Assembly: GCF_014694385.1 (NCBI RefSeq)
Contig: NZ_JAAOCA010000012.1
Location: 96,271-160,270, forward strand
Source of the DNA: Pseudomonas typographi
Lineage (GTDB): Bacteria > Pseudomonadota > Gammaproteobacteria > Pseudomonadales > Pseudomonadaceae
DNA length: 64,000 bases
Direction: 5' to 3'
Both the position numbers and the translations under genes were made by a program. The first letter of the stretch is position 1. Each line of letters starts with the position of its first letter. Shown here one piece after another: positions 54,622 through 64,000 of the stretch. The notes under the pieces were generated by a model. It had not been told where the DNA came from. It ran no database searches and was given only the letters and a program-made list of their open reading frames with translations.

Positions 54622-56328
54622 CTACTGGCCAAGGGGTGGCGTGCGCGGCGGTATCACACGCTTGCTGCCTAGCGATTCGAATGCCGAGCCCAAGCGAAGC
54701 AGCGCCGAGTCGTCGTAGGCACGGCCAGCAAAAGTCAGGCCCACCGGCATGCCAGTATCTGCCATCAGGCCCATCGGCACCGTCACCGTGGGTACCCCCA
54801 GGTGGCGGATGGCAAGGTTGCCATTGGCCACCCAAACGCCGTTACTCCAGGCGATATCCGCCGCCTGCGGGTCGACGTCGGCATTGGCCGGGGCGACGTC
54901 GGCCACCGTCGGGAACACCACCGCATCCAGCCCCAGCCGGTCCATCCAATCCTCCAGGTCGAGGCGGCGGGTATGTTCAAGGCTACGCAAACCGGCCGCC
55001 AGGGTGGGAATCTCCTGCCACGGCGTGAGGCCACGTTGCGCCATCCTCACGTATTCGTCCATGCCGGCGGCCAGGTCCCCTTCGCGGTTGGGCAGGGTGC
55101 CGGGGTCATGGGGGAAAATCAGCGCGCCCTCGACATCGGCCAGGCGGTTCAAGGCAGGGTCGCCGTTGGCCCGCAGAAAATCATCGAATGCCCAGGCCGT
55201 GAGCTCCCACAGTTCATGGTGAAGGAACTCAGTAGACACCAGGCCCCGGTTGAAGACCGTCGGCGCCCCTGGGCGGTCACCCTCGCAGTTGCTCACCAGG
55301 GGGAAATCGACCTCGACCACGTCCGCGCCACAAGCTTGCAACGCTTGGCGCGCCGCTTGCCACAGGGCGATCACCGAGGGCCGGGTGATGATGCGCTGCC
55401 CGGTTGGCCCGCCGATACCCGGCGCCGCGGCGGTGCCGGCGTCGGGGTCTGCGTTGATGTACATCCGTGGCACGCCGAAGCGCTTGCCCGTCAAGGCTTC
55501 GGCCGTTGCCGCAAGCGCTGGGTAGCTGGCCGGGCGCACCGAGGCGACACCTGGCAGCGGCACCCACGGCTGCATCCGCCATAAATCGCCCCGGGTGTCC
55601 GGGTCGTCGGCCACCACCACGTCGAGCACCTCGAGCAGATCGGCCATGGTTCTGGCATAAGGCACCACGACGTCCATGGTGGGGGTCAACGGCCAGTTGC
55701 CGCGCACCGAGATCACCCCACGCGACGGCGTATAGGCACACAGGCCATTGTTCGAGGCAGGCCCACGCCCGCTCGACCAGGTTTCTTCCGCCAGGCCAAA
55801 CGCCGCGAAACTGGCAGCGGTGGCCGTACCTGCGCCGTTCGAAGAACCCGAGGCGAACGGCGCGGTGAGGTAGCCTGCGTTGTATGGGCTTTCCGCCCGG
55901 CCGTACAGCCCTCGCTGCATGCCACCGTTGGCCATCGGCGGCATGTTGGTCTTGCCCAGGCAGATCGCGCCCCCGGCGCGTAGCCGCTCGACCGTGAAGG
56001 CATCGCGGTAGGCCACCAGTTTGGCAAAGGCGGGGCTTCCGCAGGCGGCAGTAAGCCCCTTCACCAGGTAACTGTCCTTGGCCGTATACGGGATGCCGTC
56101 CAGTGGCCCCAGTGGCTTGCCCTTGGCGCGGCGGGCGTCAGAAGCTTGCGCCTCTTTCAGCGCATCGGGGTTTCGCACTACCACCGCGTTCAAGGCGGTG
56201 GGCGTGCCGGGGGCATCGTAGGCATCGACCCTGGCAAGGTAAGCGTGCACCAGCTCCACCGCGGTGGTTGTGCCTGTTTCGAGCGCGGCCCGCAATTGGG
56301 CAATGGGCACCTCGGTGACCTCGATCAT
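54622..56328 (-). CDS. amidase-signature family protein
   Basis: A 568-residue amidase-signature enzyme. The catalytic Lys is in GIPYTAKDSYLV near residue 87, the cis-Ser in FASGSSNGAGTATAASFAAF, and the nucleophile region is EETWSSGRGPASNNGLCAYT rather than the usual TGGSIR, so the active-site loop is diverged. Length exceeds classic amidases by about 70 residues. The substrate is unknown. It is convergent with the NIPSNAP gene. Confidence 0.88.
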   Translation of the reverse strand: MIEVTEVPIAQLRAALETGTTTAVELVHAYLARVDAYDAPGTPTALNAVVVRNPDALKEAQASDARRAKGKPLGPLDGIPYTAKDSYLVKGLTAACGSPAFAKLVAYRDAFTVERLRAGGAICLGKTNMPPMANGGMQRGLYGRAESPYNAGYLTAPFASGSSNGAGTATAASFAAFGLAEETWSSGRGPASNNGLCAYTPSRGVISVRGNWPLTPTMDVVVPYARTMADLLEVLDVVVADDPDTRGDLWRMQPWVPLPGVASVRPASYPALAATAEALTGKRFGVPRMYINADPDAGTAAAPGIGGPTGQRIITRPSVIALWQAARQALQACGADVVEVDFPLVSNCEGDRPGAPTVFNRGLVSTEFLHHELWELTAWAFDDFLRANGDPALNRLADVEGALIFPHDPGTLPNREGDLAAGMDEYVRMAQRGLTPWQEIPTLAAGLRSLEHTRRLDLEDWMDRLGLDAVVFPTVADVAPANADVDPQAADIAWSNGVWVANGNLAIRHLGVPTVTVPMGLMADTGMPVGLTFAGRAYDDSALLRLGSAFESLGSKRVIPPRTPPLGQ

Positions 56329-56622
56329 GCGCGGACCTCCGGTGGCAGGCCGGTAACGCCCGCAAAGGCAGGGTTTGTCTGAATGTTCATAGGGGGTACT
56401 CGTAGGGCGCGCGGCAGGGCCGGCTTGGCAACGTTGTGCGCCTATTTAACACCAAGCGCGGCGCGGCGGCACCCGTGCCGTCACGGCGCCGAGCTGAAGT
56501 GGCTCAGAAGTTGGCTACACCGTTTGCCGATGGCTTTTGCTGCGGGCTGTTTTTTACCGGCAGCACCCTTCATCTACCAATGCTCCTGCGCACAGCCAGA
56601 ACGCCACAGGCGTGCTCAGCGC

Positions 56623-57924
56623 TCAGCCCCCCTGCCCTTCAACCACGTTGCATCGGTAGCCTTTCGCCCGTTCCCGGTTGACCTGGGCACGTGCCTTGGC
56701 CTCGCACGCCTCAGGGTTTTGCCGGGCGTTCCACAGCACCGTTTGGGTGCTGCCCACCCGGTAAAGGGTACGGCATACGTAACCGCCACGGCTGTTTCCC
56801 GGCACCACCCAGATCGCGCGGGTGTCACCGCCGCGCGCACAGACATAACGCGGCTGCACAGGCCCTGGCAGCGGCGCAGGGTTGGCCGAAGAGGCCGCGC
56901 CGGGCTGGCGCGTGAGCACCACCAGCGGGTACAACAGGCCGCGCTCGATGCCTTGAGGTATGTACCAGTTCATCGTCCAACCCTGCCCGAGCGACAGCGA
57001 GCCGTGGGGGCGCGGCATGGCCGCGGTTGCCGCAGGGCTGTGCGCCGGTGCATCGGGAAAAGCCACGCCGGCCTGCGCGGCCACTGGCGTTAACCGGTCC
57101 ACCGCCCAGCCGGCGAAGCGCCCGCCCCGGTAAAGCGCCGCCGTGGCCGGTAGCGGCTGGCATTGCACAGTGGCCGACAGGCAGTACACCTGCGAACCTT
57201 GCTGTAGCAGCGCCGCCGCGCCCACCCCGAAAAACACCTCGCGCAGCGCCTGTTCATCACCGCCCGCCGCGGCCACCGCCAAGCCACCGAGGGCGGCGGC
57301 CAGGCTGGTACGCTGGATCACCGGCGCGGCCACCGCCGTGCCGTTATCGCCTAGCTGCGCAGCCCACAGCCCGGCACCGGCGAGCAACCCCACCCGCAGC
57401 GCCTGCGCGGGCGTCGCCCCGGGTTGCCGGTAAGCCCACCAGGCCGCATAGGCCGCCGCGCCCGGCGGGCCGCCGTAAACGCTGCGGCCCAACTGCAGCG
57501 CGGCATTGCCGAGGGTAAAGGCCTGGGAGATGCGGTCTGCGGCGCCGCCCCCGGCCACCGCGCTGGATACGTTGGCCTGCCACAACGGGTTTATCAGCGT
57601 GGTTACCCAGGCATTGGCCTGCCGGCCCGGGGCGGCCGCGTTGGGGGCCTTGAGGAACGCCTCGATAACCGCCTTGGCCAGCCCGGCGTCGCTGCCCAGG
57701 TTCGAGGCAGGCACCGCCCCGCCTGGCATTTGCAGCGCCACGGCACGGATATCACCCAGCGCCTGCTCGGCCGTCGCCTGCCAGCCAGGCTGCAATAGGC
57801 CCCCGGTTAAGGGCGCGGGCGCGCCACCCTCGGGCAAGGGTTGGATCGTGGCAGCCTGGCTGGGTACAGGGTAGGCCGTAAGCAGAATGAATGTTTGCAA
57901 CAGCAGCAGTAAGCGTGTGGGCAT
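56623..57924 (-). CDS. secreted hypothetical protein, Ala/Gly-rich with Cys-rich C-terminus
   Basis: The product is 433 residues with a signal peptide (RLLLLLQTFILLTAYPVPSQA). The middle is Ala/Gly-rich and helical with hydrophobic runs (VGLLAGAGLWAAQLG, LAAALGGLAVAAAGG). The last 70 residues hold a compact cysteine motif: YVCARGGDTRAIWVVPGNSR, YVCRTLYRV, EACEAKARAQ, GYRCNV. No family is recognised. The tail resembles small disulphide-bonded periplasmic modules. No secretion or immunity genes adjoin. Confidence 0.75.
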   Translation of the reverse strand: MPTRLLLLLQTFILLTAYPVPSQAATIQPLPEGGAPAPLTGGLLQPGWQATAEQALGDIRAVALQMPGGAVPASNLGSDAGLAKAVIEAFLKAPNAAAPGRQANAWVTTLINPLWQANVSSAVAGGGAADRISQAFTLGNAALQLGRSVYGGPPGAAAYAAWWAYRQPGATPAQALRVGLLAGAGLWAAQLGDNGTAVAAPVIQRTSLAAALGGLAVAAAGGDEQALREVFFGVGAAALLQQGSQVYCLSATVQCQPLPATAALYRGGRFAGWAVDRLTPVAAQAGVAFPDAPAHSPAATAAMPRPHGSLSLGQGWTMNWYIPQGIERGLLYPLVVLTRQPGAASSANPAPLPGPVQPRYVCARGGDTRAIWVVPGNSRGGYVCRTLYRVGSTQTVLWNARQNPEACEAKARAQVNRERAKGYRCNVVEGQGG

Positions 57925-58616
57925 GGGCGGGCCTTGGCGCGCAAAGGGGCGTCATCGACCGCAGCCTGAAGACGGGAAATCTGCGACAGCATAGCGCCCT
58001 TTAGCCTGTGGGCAACCACCTGCCCCGGCCTAGGGGATCGCCAGCGCAGCGTCTCGAACGTTCGCCCCCGCCCTGATGCGGGTAACTGTACCGTGGGCCT
58101 TGCCGCTTCGGGGCCGGCCCTCATGCGCAGTTGCCACACCACGTTCGCCGGTAATAAACCGGCGTTGCAGCAGCGGCTTTTTTAATAGGTAGCGCAAACT
58201 TTATTGACCGGGCACACCCCCCAGGCCCTCACATTATCAATAGCGCCACGGTAAACAGGCCATGGCAATGGGGATAAAAGCCAATAGTCACACCGCCGCG
58301 ATATAGCGACTTTAACGGCGACCGCTTAACTATATTTTTAATATTCACAGTAGCCCGGCGCCCACTGCACCATCAACGCCCCACGCGGTGCCTAGGTGAC
58401 CGGCAACAGGCCGGCGGCCGGGCATTCGACCCTGTCGCCAACCTTTGCCGCGCCAGGTATTGGGGCGCCTCCGTCATGGGGGCCAATATAATGTTTAGAG
58501 GTGTTTAGATCCGCTCGTCGGGCCCTATAAGTTAGATCGAACTGCCCTAAATGGCGCCGCCTCAAAGGTATTACCTGATCCATTTCAGGTTCACCATAAG
58601 ACGTACGGAGTTAAAA
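57925..58616. other. AT-richer intergenic region
   Basis: These 692 bases have no supported gene. The part from 58180 to 58620 is clearly more AT-rich than the flanks (for example ACTATATTTTTAATATTC). CGCCGG-TAATAAA-CCGGCG at 58148-58166 is a hairpin without a T-run. Promoter activity for the KGG protein gene is likely here, but I cannot place it. Confidence 0.5.
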
Positions 58617-58853
58617 ATGGCTAATACCGGAAGTAACAATCCAGGCAACTTCAATAACGATCACAAAAAAGCTTCTGAGGCGGGTAAAAAAGGGGGCTCC
58701 AGCAGCACCACCAGCACCCAGCACAAGGCGACCGAATCGGGTAAAGCAGGCGGCAACACTGGCAACTTCGCCCACGACAAAGAAAAAGCGTCGGAAGCCG
58801 GCAAAAAAGGCGGCGAGCACAGCCATAGCAGCAGCCACAGCGGCAAAAAATAA
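58617..58853 (+). CDS. KGG-repeat stress-induced protein
   Basis: A 78-residue hydrophilic protein with repeats of the KGG/YciG type: NPGNFNNDHKKASEAGKKGG, HKATESGKAGGN and GNFAHDKEKASEAGKKGG, ending in a His/Ser-rich tail. Such proteins are induced by general stress, and their structure is probably disordered. The start at 58617 follows CGGAG. A stem-loop follows at 58873-58892. Confidence 0.9.
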   Translation: MANTGSNNPGNFNNDHKKASEAGKKGGSSSTTSTQHKATESGKAGGNTGNFAHDKEKASEAGKKGGEHSHSSSHSGKK

Positions 58854-58872
58854 AGCGTTGTAGCGATATTCG

Positions 58873-58892
58873 GGGGCAGCATCTGCTGCCCC
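58873..58892 (+). terminator. stem-loop after KGG gene
   Basis: GGGGCAGC-ATCT-GCTGCCCC is a perfect 8-bp stem 19 bases after the stop. It has no T-run, so it is only a candidate terminator. Confidence 0.45.
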
Positions 58893-59098
58893 TGCCTGCC
58901 CAACACCCTCCAGCCTTACCCCAAACCATCGCCCTACGCGGCGCCTTCCCGAACCCCCACAGCGACAGACGGGCCGATCGCCGGCTATGCTCTTGGGCCC
59001 TGTGGCCGACTGCATGTAAAAGCCTGCATTGGGCTACCCGCCTTCATCGACCCACGGCATCCTTGTAGAAACCATTGCCAGCACCGAGGGGCCACGGC

Positions 59099-59863
59099 AT
59101 GAAAACCCTACTGATCATCGGCATCGGCGCGGGCAACCCTGAGCACTTGACGGTCCAGGCGATCCACGCGCTGAACCGCACCGACGTGTTCTTCCTGCTC
59201 GACAAGGGCAGCGCCAAGCAAAAACTCATGCACCTGCGCCGGGCGATTTGCGAGCGGTACATCGACCACCGCCGCTACCGTTTTGTCGAGGCGGCCAGCC
59301 CCGAGCGCGACCGCGGCGGCGATTATACGGCCAGCGTGCACGCGTTGAACCAAGCGAAGCAGCGCCTGCTCGAGCGCCTGCTCGACGAGCAACTGGCGGA
59401 CGGCGAATGCGGTGCGTTGCTGGTATGGGGCGACCCTTCCTTGTACGACAGCACCCTGCGCATCGTGCAGGCCATTGCAGCCGGCGGCCGCGAGTTGGAG
59501 TACGAGGTGATTCCCGGTATCAGCAGCATCCAAGCCCTCGCCGCCAGCCACAAGGTGGCGCTCAATCGCATTGGCGGCCCGGTCGAGATCACCACCGGCA
59601 GGCGGCTGGCCCAGGGGCAAGCGAACACCGCCGGCAGCGTGGTGGTGATGCTCGATGGCGAAAACGCCTACCAGCACCTGCAGGCGCCGGACGAACACAT
59701 TTACTGGGGTGCCTACCTGGGTACGGAGGACGAAATCTTGATCGCCGGCAAGCTGGCCGATGTCGCCGAGCAGATCGAGCAAGTGCGCCAGGCGGCGCGC
59801 CGGGCCAATGGTTGGATCATGGACACCTACCTGCTGCAACCGCCGCCTGGCGACGAGGACTAA
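59099..59863 (+). CDS. cobF: precorrin-6A synthase (deacetylating) CobF
   Basis: A 254-residue SAM-dependent tetrapyrrole methyltransferase of the aerobic cobalamin pathway (C1 methylation with loss of acetate). Marks are LLIIGIGAGNPEHLTVQAIH at the N-terminus, VWGDPSLYDSTLR, YEVIPGISSIQALAA and WGAYLGTEDEILIAG. No other cob gene and no cobalamin riboswitch are next to it, so it is detached from the main cob cluster. The start is at 59099; the frame is open to 59075. Confidence 0.93.
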   Translation: MKTLLIIGIGAGNPEHLTVQAIHALNRTDVFFLLDKGSAKQKLMHLRRAICERYIDHRRYRFVEAASPERDRGGDYTASVHALNQAKQRLLERLLDEQLADGECGALLVWGDPSLYDSTLRIVQAIAAGGRELEYEVIPGISSIQALAASHKVALNRIGGPVEITTGRRLAQGQANTAGSVVVMLDGENAYQHLQAPDEHIYWGAYLGTEDEILIAGKLADVAEQIEQVRQAARRANGWIMDTYLLQPPPGDED

Positions 59864-60305
59864 CCGGCCACCACCCTACCGCCGTGGTGCCCCGCAAACC
59901 GCGCTGAACCTTCCCGCGCAGGCTCACGCAACAGCCGCCTCATCGCTTACCCCCAGCAGCTTGCAACGCCTCGGCCTGCCCCTTCTTGGCGACCACCAGG
60001 TTGCCGGCGGCCAGCGTTGCTGCGTACTCGCCGATCAAGCGCACTTGCAATAAGCGCCCGCAGCGCGTCGTCACCGGCGCCTGCAGCCACGCGGTCGTTG
60101 CCCGGGCACCTGGCAGACGCCTGGGCCATCACCGAATGGCCAGCCGATTAGGCGGCGCTACCCGCTATGTTCGCCAGCGAACAGACAACCCCCACCCCCG
60201 GCTATTACGCTGGCGGCTACGGCACACCGCCCATAGGCACCGCTCGGTGTTGGCACACTTCACAACCGTTCGGCATAGCGGGCGTGCGTGCCGGCCAGGG
60301 GGCTT
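59864..60305. other. intergenic region with possible gene remnant
   Basis: These 442 bases hold no intact gene. On the minus strand at about 59945-60050 a short frame reads LIGEYAATLAAGNLVVAKKG then QAEALQAAGGKR-stop, which has coding character. It continues in a different frame upstream (RVAAGAGDDALRA). This may be the decayed 3' end of a lost gene. Confidence 0.35.
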
Positions 60306-63300
60306 ATGATCAGCATATGGAAACGCGCGTGGGTGGCGGCTTCGCGGCCGGCTACGTTTTGGCGAATGGGCAAATTCTCCCAGCCCAGGTTCGAATATGA
60401 ACCGATCTTGCGCTCGGAGCTGTTCAGCGCCGACCAAATGGCCAGCCACGGTATCATCCTGGCCGGGCAGCACCACCTCAGCGCGCGGCCCCCGCCCGAC
60501 TCGCTGCTAGGCAGGCTGGCCGACAACGAAACCCTGCTCAATCGCAGTTGTACGGCCTTGGGCCAGGCACAGGTGGCCAGCCGCCGCGCCACCCCGGCAG
60601 CCGAGTGGTTGTTGGACAACTACGTCTTGGTCGAAGACCACATTCGCACCGCCAAAACACACTTGCCCAAAGGCTACAGCCGCGAATTGCCAGGGCTTAC
60701 CACCGGCCCTTCGGCAGGCCTGCCGAGGGTCTATGACATCGCCCTAGAAACCATTTCCCACGGCGACGGTTGGGTGGATGAACAAAGCCTGAGCCGCTTT
60801 ATTATTTCCTACCAAAGCGTCACGCCGCTGGCGCTGGGTGAACTGTGGGCCATCCCGATCATGTTGCGCCTGGCCCTGATCGAAAACCTGCGCCGGGTGG
60901 CGTCACGGGTAATGGCCCACTGGGACGACCGCAACCTGGCGGACGACTGGGCCGAGCGACTGATCGAGACTTCTGAGCTCGACGTTAAAAGCGTGGTGCT
61001 CACCGTGGCCGACATGGCACGTTCGGCCCCGCCGATGACCGCCGCCTTCGTTGCCGAACTCACCCGCCGCTTGCAGGGCCAAAGCGCCGCGCTGGCGCTG
61101 CCGCTGAACTGGATCGAGCAAATGCTCGGTGAAACCGGCTCCAGCATCGAGCGCCAGGTGCAACTGGACACCCAGCAACAAGCGGCCGACCAGGTGTCCA
61201 TTGGCAACAGCATCGGCAGCCTACGCCTGGTAGCCACCACCAACTGGCGTGAGTTCGTCGAGTCGATGAGCCACGTCGAACAGCATTTGAATACCGACCC
61301 GGCAGCGGTTTACCCGGCCATGGACTTTGCCACCCGCGACCGATACCGGCACGTGGTCGAACGCCTGGGCAGGCGCAGCCAGCATTCGGAGATCCAGATC
61401 GCCGAGCATGCCATTGGCCTGTGCAACGCCGCACCGCCCGCCGCCGCGTTGGCCCGGCATGTGGGCTATTACCTGGTGGGTGCCGGCGTGCCCACCCTGG
61501 AGCGCGAGCTTAACGCCACGGTGCCGCTTCAAGAACGCTGGAAACGCCTGCTACAACAGTCACCGCTGGCTTTTTACCTGGCGCCGGTCGCCCTGCTCAC
61601 GCTGCTGTTCGCCTGGCCGTTCCTGGCCTCGGTATACGGCGATGGGGTGCCCGACGCCGTGCTGCTGGCATTAGTGATCCCGTGCTTGATCATGACCAGC
61701 CGGCTGGCATTCAGCCTGGTCAACTGGCGGGTGACGTTTAGCCTGGCACCGGCGATTTTGCCCAAGATGGACTACGCCAATGGCATCCCCGACAGCGCCC
61801 GCACGCTGGTGGTGGTACCCACGCTGATCGCCACCGCAAGCGATGTGGAAGAGTTGGCCGAAGGCTTGGAGGTGCGCTTTTTGGCCAACCGCGATGCCAA
61901 TGTGTTCTTCGCCTTGCTTAGCGATTTTCTCGATGCAGCCGAAGAGGTTCAAGCCCAGGACGCTGAGTTGCTGGCCCTGGCGACCCAGGCCATTGGCCGC
62001 CTGAACCAAAAATACGCAGCCGGCCTGGCCGACCGTTTCTTCTTGCTGCATCGCCCGCGCCGGTGGAACCCCGCAGAACAGGTGTGGATGGGCCACGAAC
62101 GCAAACGCGGCAAGCTGATCGAACTCAATGCGCTGTTACGTGGCCAGGGCCGCGAGCGTTTTAACACCATTGTTGGGGATACCAGCCTGTTGCAGTCGGT
62201 ACGCTACGTACTGACCCTCGATACCGACACGCTGTTGCCACGGGATGTTGCCCGCCAATGCGTGGCCGCGATGATGCACCCGTTGAACCACCCGGTGTTC
62301 GACGCCGGCGGTGAGCGGATCCTCTCCGGCTATGCTGTGCTGCAACCGCGCGTCAGCGTAAGCCTGACCAGCACCGCGCGCACGCTCTACGCCCGCCTGT
62401 TTGGCAGCGACGCCGGGGTAGACCCCTACACCCGCGCGGTGTCGGACGTGTATCAAGACCTGTTCCAGCAGGGCTCTTTCATTGGCAAAGGCATTTATGA
62501 CGTTGATGCGTTCACCTGCGCCCTGCACGGCTGCCTGCCGGATAACCAGATCCTCAGCCATGACCTGATCGAGGGCTGTTACGCCCGCTCGGGCCTGCTG
62601 AGCGACGTGCAGCTTTACGAGCAATACCCTTCGCGCTATAGCGCCGACGTTAAACGCCGCCACCGCTGGATACGTGGCGACTGGCAGCTGTTGCCCTGGG
62701 CCCTGCCATGGGCGCGGGGTGCCGACGGCCGCTGGCAGCGTAACCGGCTTGGCGTGATGGCGCGCTGGAAGATTATCGACAACCTGCGCCGCAGCCTGGA
62801 GCCCTTGGCACTGTTGGTGATATTGGCCTGGGGCTGGTTCGGCAGCCGCGACCCCCTGGCCTGGACCCTGACGGTGGTCGGCTTGCTGGTGCTGCAGCCG
62901 CTGCTCAAGGCCATCACCGACCTGATGCATCCGCCGGCCGAGATGCCCTACCGGCACTACCTGGCCGCGCTGCTTGCCGGCTTGGCCCACGACTTGGCCC
63001 GCGCCGGCCTGGCCGTAGCCTGGCTGCCCTTCGAAATGTACTACAGCACCGATGCGATCGTGCGTTCGCTGTGGCGAGTGAGTGTGAGCAAGCGCCTGCT
63101 GTTGCAATGGCAACCCTCCCGCGAAGTGGAGCGCGCCACGGCCAACCGCCTGCCGGCAGTTTATCGGCACATGTGGGTCGGCCCGCTGTGTGCCCTGATC
63201 ACGCTGCCGATATTGGCCTTCGACCCGGCGACCCTGGCCATCGCCAGCCCCCTATTGCTGGCGTGGCTGGCCGGCCCGTGGATTGCCTGGCGCCTAAGTT

Positions 63301-64000
63301 GCCCACCAGCACCGGCATTGTTCGAGCCCTCGGCCGAGGCGCTGCGTTTTCTACGGGTGCTGGCCCGCAGAACCTGGGGGTTTTTCGATGAATTCGTAGG
63401 CCCGCAAGGTAACTGGTTGCCACCAGACAACATCCAGGAAGCACCGAAGCCGGCCATCGCCTACCGGACCTCGCCCACCAACATGGGCATGGCGCTGCTT
63501 GCCCATCTGGCTGCCCACGACTTCGGCTACCTCAGCACCGAACGGCTGCTGCACCGGTTATCGGCGTCGCTTACCAGCATGAACGCCCTGGAGCGCCATC
63601 AGCAGCATTTCTACAATTGGTACGACACACAAACGCTCGAACCGCTGCACCCGCATTACATTTCGACCGTTGACAGCGGCAACCTCGCGGGGCTGTTGCT
63701 GACCCTGCGCTCGGGGCTGGCGCAGCTGCCCGACGCGCCGCAGTTCGGCCCCGCCATCATCAGCGGCCTGCGCGATACCGTCGATACGCTGGTTGAAACG
63801 CACGGCCCCGCCGACCCTAACCAACCGCTGTTGAAACAACTGCGCCAGGGCCTTGAACAAACCCCAGCGCAGCCCGATGCCGAAGCCTTATTGGCCCTGG
63901 TGCAGGCCACCGCCACCCTGGCCGCGGGCCTGCAAGTCGGCAGCGGCGATGAAACCCACTACTGGTACACCGCGTTGGCCGAGCAGTGCGCCGACTGGAT
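60306..64000 (+). CDS. cyclic beta-1,2-glucan synthase (NdvB-like), 3' end off the window
   Basis: The first 1231 codons of a giant membrane glycosyltransferase. Residues 1-420 are helical. Membrane segments occur near 420-470 (FYLAPVALLTLLFAWPFLAS). The GT84 glucosyltransferase domain includes VLTLDTDTLLPRD near 636 and FIGKGIYDVDAF, followed by VKRRHRWIRGDWQL. More membrane spans lie at about 830-1000. The glucoamylase/phosphorylase-like module begins (FYNWYDT, STVDSGNLAGLLL near 1120). NdvB-type enzymes make cyclic or linear beta-1,2-glucans in the periplasm for osmotic adaptation and biofilm tolerance. The start at 60306 follows AGGGGG. Full members reach about 2,800 residues. Confidence 0.92.
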   Translation, partial: MISIWKRAWVAASRPATFWRMGKFSQPRFEYEPILRSELFSADQMASHGIILAGQHHLSARPPPDSLLGRLADNETLLNRSCTALGQAQVASRRATPAAEWLLDNYVLVEDHIRTAKTHLPKGYSRELPGLTTGPSAGLPRVYDIALETISHGDGWVDEQSLSRFIISYQSVTPLALGELWAIPIMLRLALIENLRRVASRVMAHWDDRNLADDWAERLIETSELDVKSVVLTVADMARSAPPMTAAFVAELTRRLQGQSAALALPLNWIEQMLGETGSSIERQVQLDTQQQAADQVSIGNSIGSLRLVATTNWREFVESMSHVEQHLNTDPAAVYPAMDFATRDRYRHVVERLGRRSQHSEIQIAEHAIGLCNAAPPAAALARHVGYYLVGAGVPTLERELNATVPLQERWKRLLQQSPLAFYLAPVALLTLLFAWPFLASVYGDGVPDAVLLALVIPCLIMTSRLAFSLVNWRVTFSLAPAILPKMDYANGIPDSARTLVVVPTLIATASDVEELAEGLEVRFLANRDANVFFALLSDFLDAAEEVQAQDAELLALATQAIGRLNQKYAAGLADRFFLLHRPRRWNPAEQVWMGHERKRGKLIELNALLRGQGRERFNTIVGDTSLLQSVRYVLTLDTDTLLPRDVARQCVAAMMHPLNHPVFDAGGERILSGYAVLQPRVSVSLTSTARTLYARLFGSDAGVDPYTRAVSDVYQDLFQQGSFIGKGIYDVDAFTCALHGCLPDNQILSHDLIEGCYARSGLLSDVQLYEQYPSRYSADVKRRHRWIRGDWQLLPWALPWARGADGRWQRNRLGVMARWKIIDNLRRSLEPLALLVILAWGWFGSRDPLAWTLTVVGLLVLQPLLKAITDLMHPPAEMPYRHYLAALLAGLAHDLARAGLAVAWLPFEMYYSTDAIVRSLWRVSVSKRLLLQWQPSREVERATANRLPAVYRHMWVGPLCALITLPILAFDPATLAIASPLLLAWLAGPWIAWRLSCPPAPALFEPSAEALRFLRVLARRTWGFFDEFVGPQGNWLPPDNIQEAPKPAIAYRTSPTNMGMALLAHLAAHDFGYLSTERLLHRLSASLTSMNALERHQQHFYNWYDTQTLEPLHPHYISTVDSGNLAGLLLTLRSGLAQLPDAPQFGPAIISGLRDTVDTLVETHGPADPNQPLLKQLRQGLEQTPAQPDAEALLALVQATATLAAGLQVGSGDETHYWYTALAEQCADW

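Noticed and set aside
58893..59098. Cobalamin riboswitch before cobF
   Set aside because: No B12-box-like sequence or suitable stem pattern could be found in this short gap.

Overview
The window is GC-rich, densely coded DNA that reads as a Pseudomonas chromosome. The gene families, the histidine-utilisation locus with HutC-like operators and the many transporters and regulators are typical of that genus. A complete zeaxanthin-glucoside carotenoid cluster points to a yellow-pigmented, probably plant- or environment-associated pseudomonad. I saw no rRNA, tRNA, IS element or CRISPR array.

Layout. 0-12.6 kb: a CBS-domain protein, a small lipoprotein, a hybrid histidine kinase split by a one-base frameshift, a FadR-type regulator, an MscS-type channel, an aldo/keto reductase, a YdeP-type molybdopterin oxidoreductase, and a tight three-gene set (acyl-CoA dehydrogenase-like, PIG-L deacetylase, methyltransferase). 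12.7-22.3 kb: an orphan sensor kinase and the carotenoid genes crtE (minus), then fni/idi2-crtX-crtY-crtI-crtB (plus, coupled by ATGA overlaps), with crtZ convergent. 21-25.2 kb: a ClyA-superfamily pore-forming toxin locus resembling the Xax/Yax two-component cytolysins. It has two long helical subunits, an unknown third protein and, on the far side of crtZ, a frameshifted relative of one subunit. 25.2-35.1 kb: a periplasmic protein, CrcB, an AraC regulator, an MFS transporter, PepSY and PfpI proteins, and a 1528-residue autotransporter with an internal 431-residue duplication.

35.1-41.3 kb: a single-domain response regulator, a DMT exporter, a GlxA-type regulator and an isochorismatase-fold hydrolase. 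These are followed by a LysR regulator divergent from a 2-oxoglutarate dioxygenase of the BesD/HalD type and an amino-acid binding protein. 41.4-54.1 kb: the histidine-utilisation locus. It holds hutG, hutI, a HutH homologue that lacks the MIO-forming Ala-Ser-Gly triad, an NCS1 permease, a four-gene polar amino-acid ABC transporter, hutU, hutD and hutF, with three TTGTA-N2-TACAA-like operators. No hutC and no canonical hutH lie in the window. 54.2-64 kb: a NIPSNAP protein, an amidase, a large secreted unknown, a KGG stress protein, CobF, and the first 1231 codons of an NdvB-like cyclic beta-1,2-glucan synthase cut by the window edge.

The most unusual content is the pore-forming toxin locus interleaved with crtZ and its decayed extra subunit. 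Next come the HutH-like protein missing its catalytic prosthetic-group residues, the split hybrid kinase, and the autotransporter duplication.
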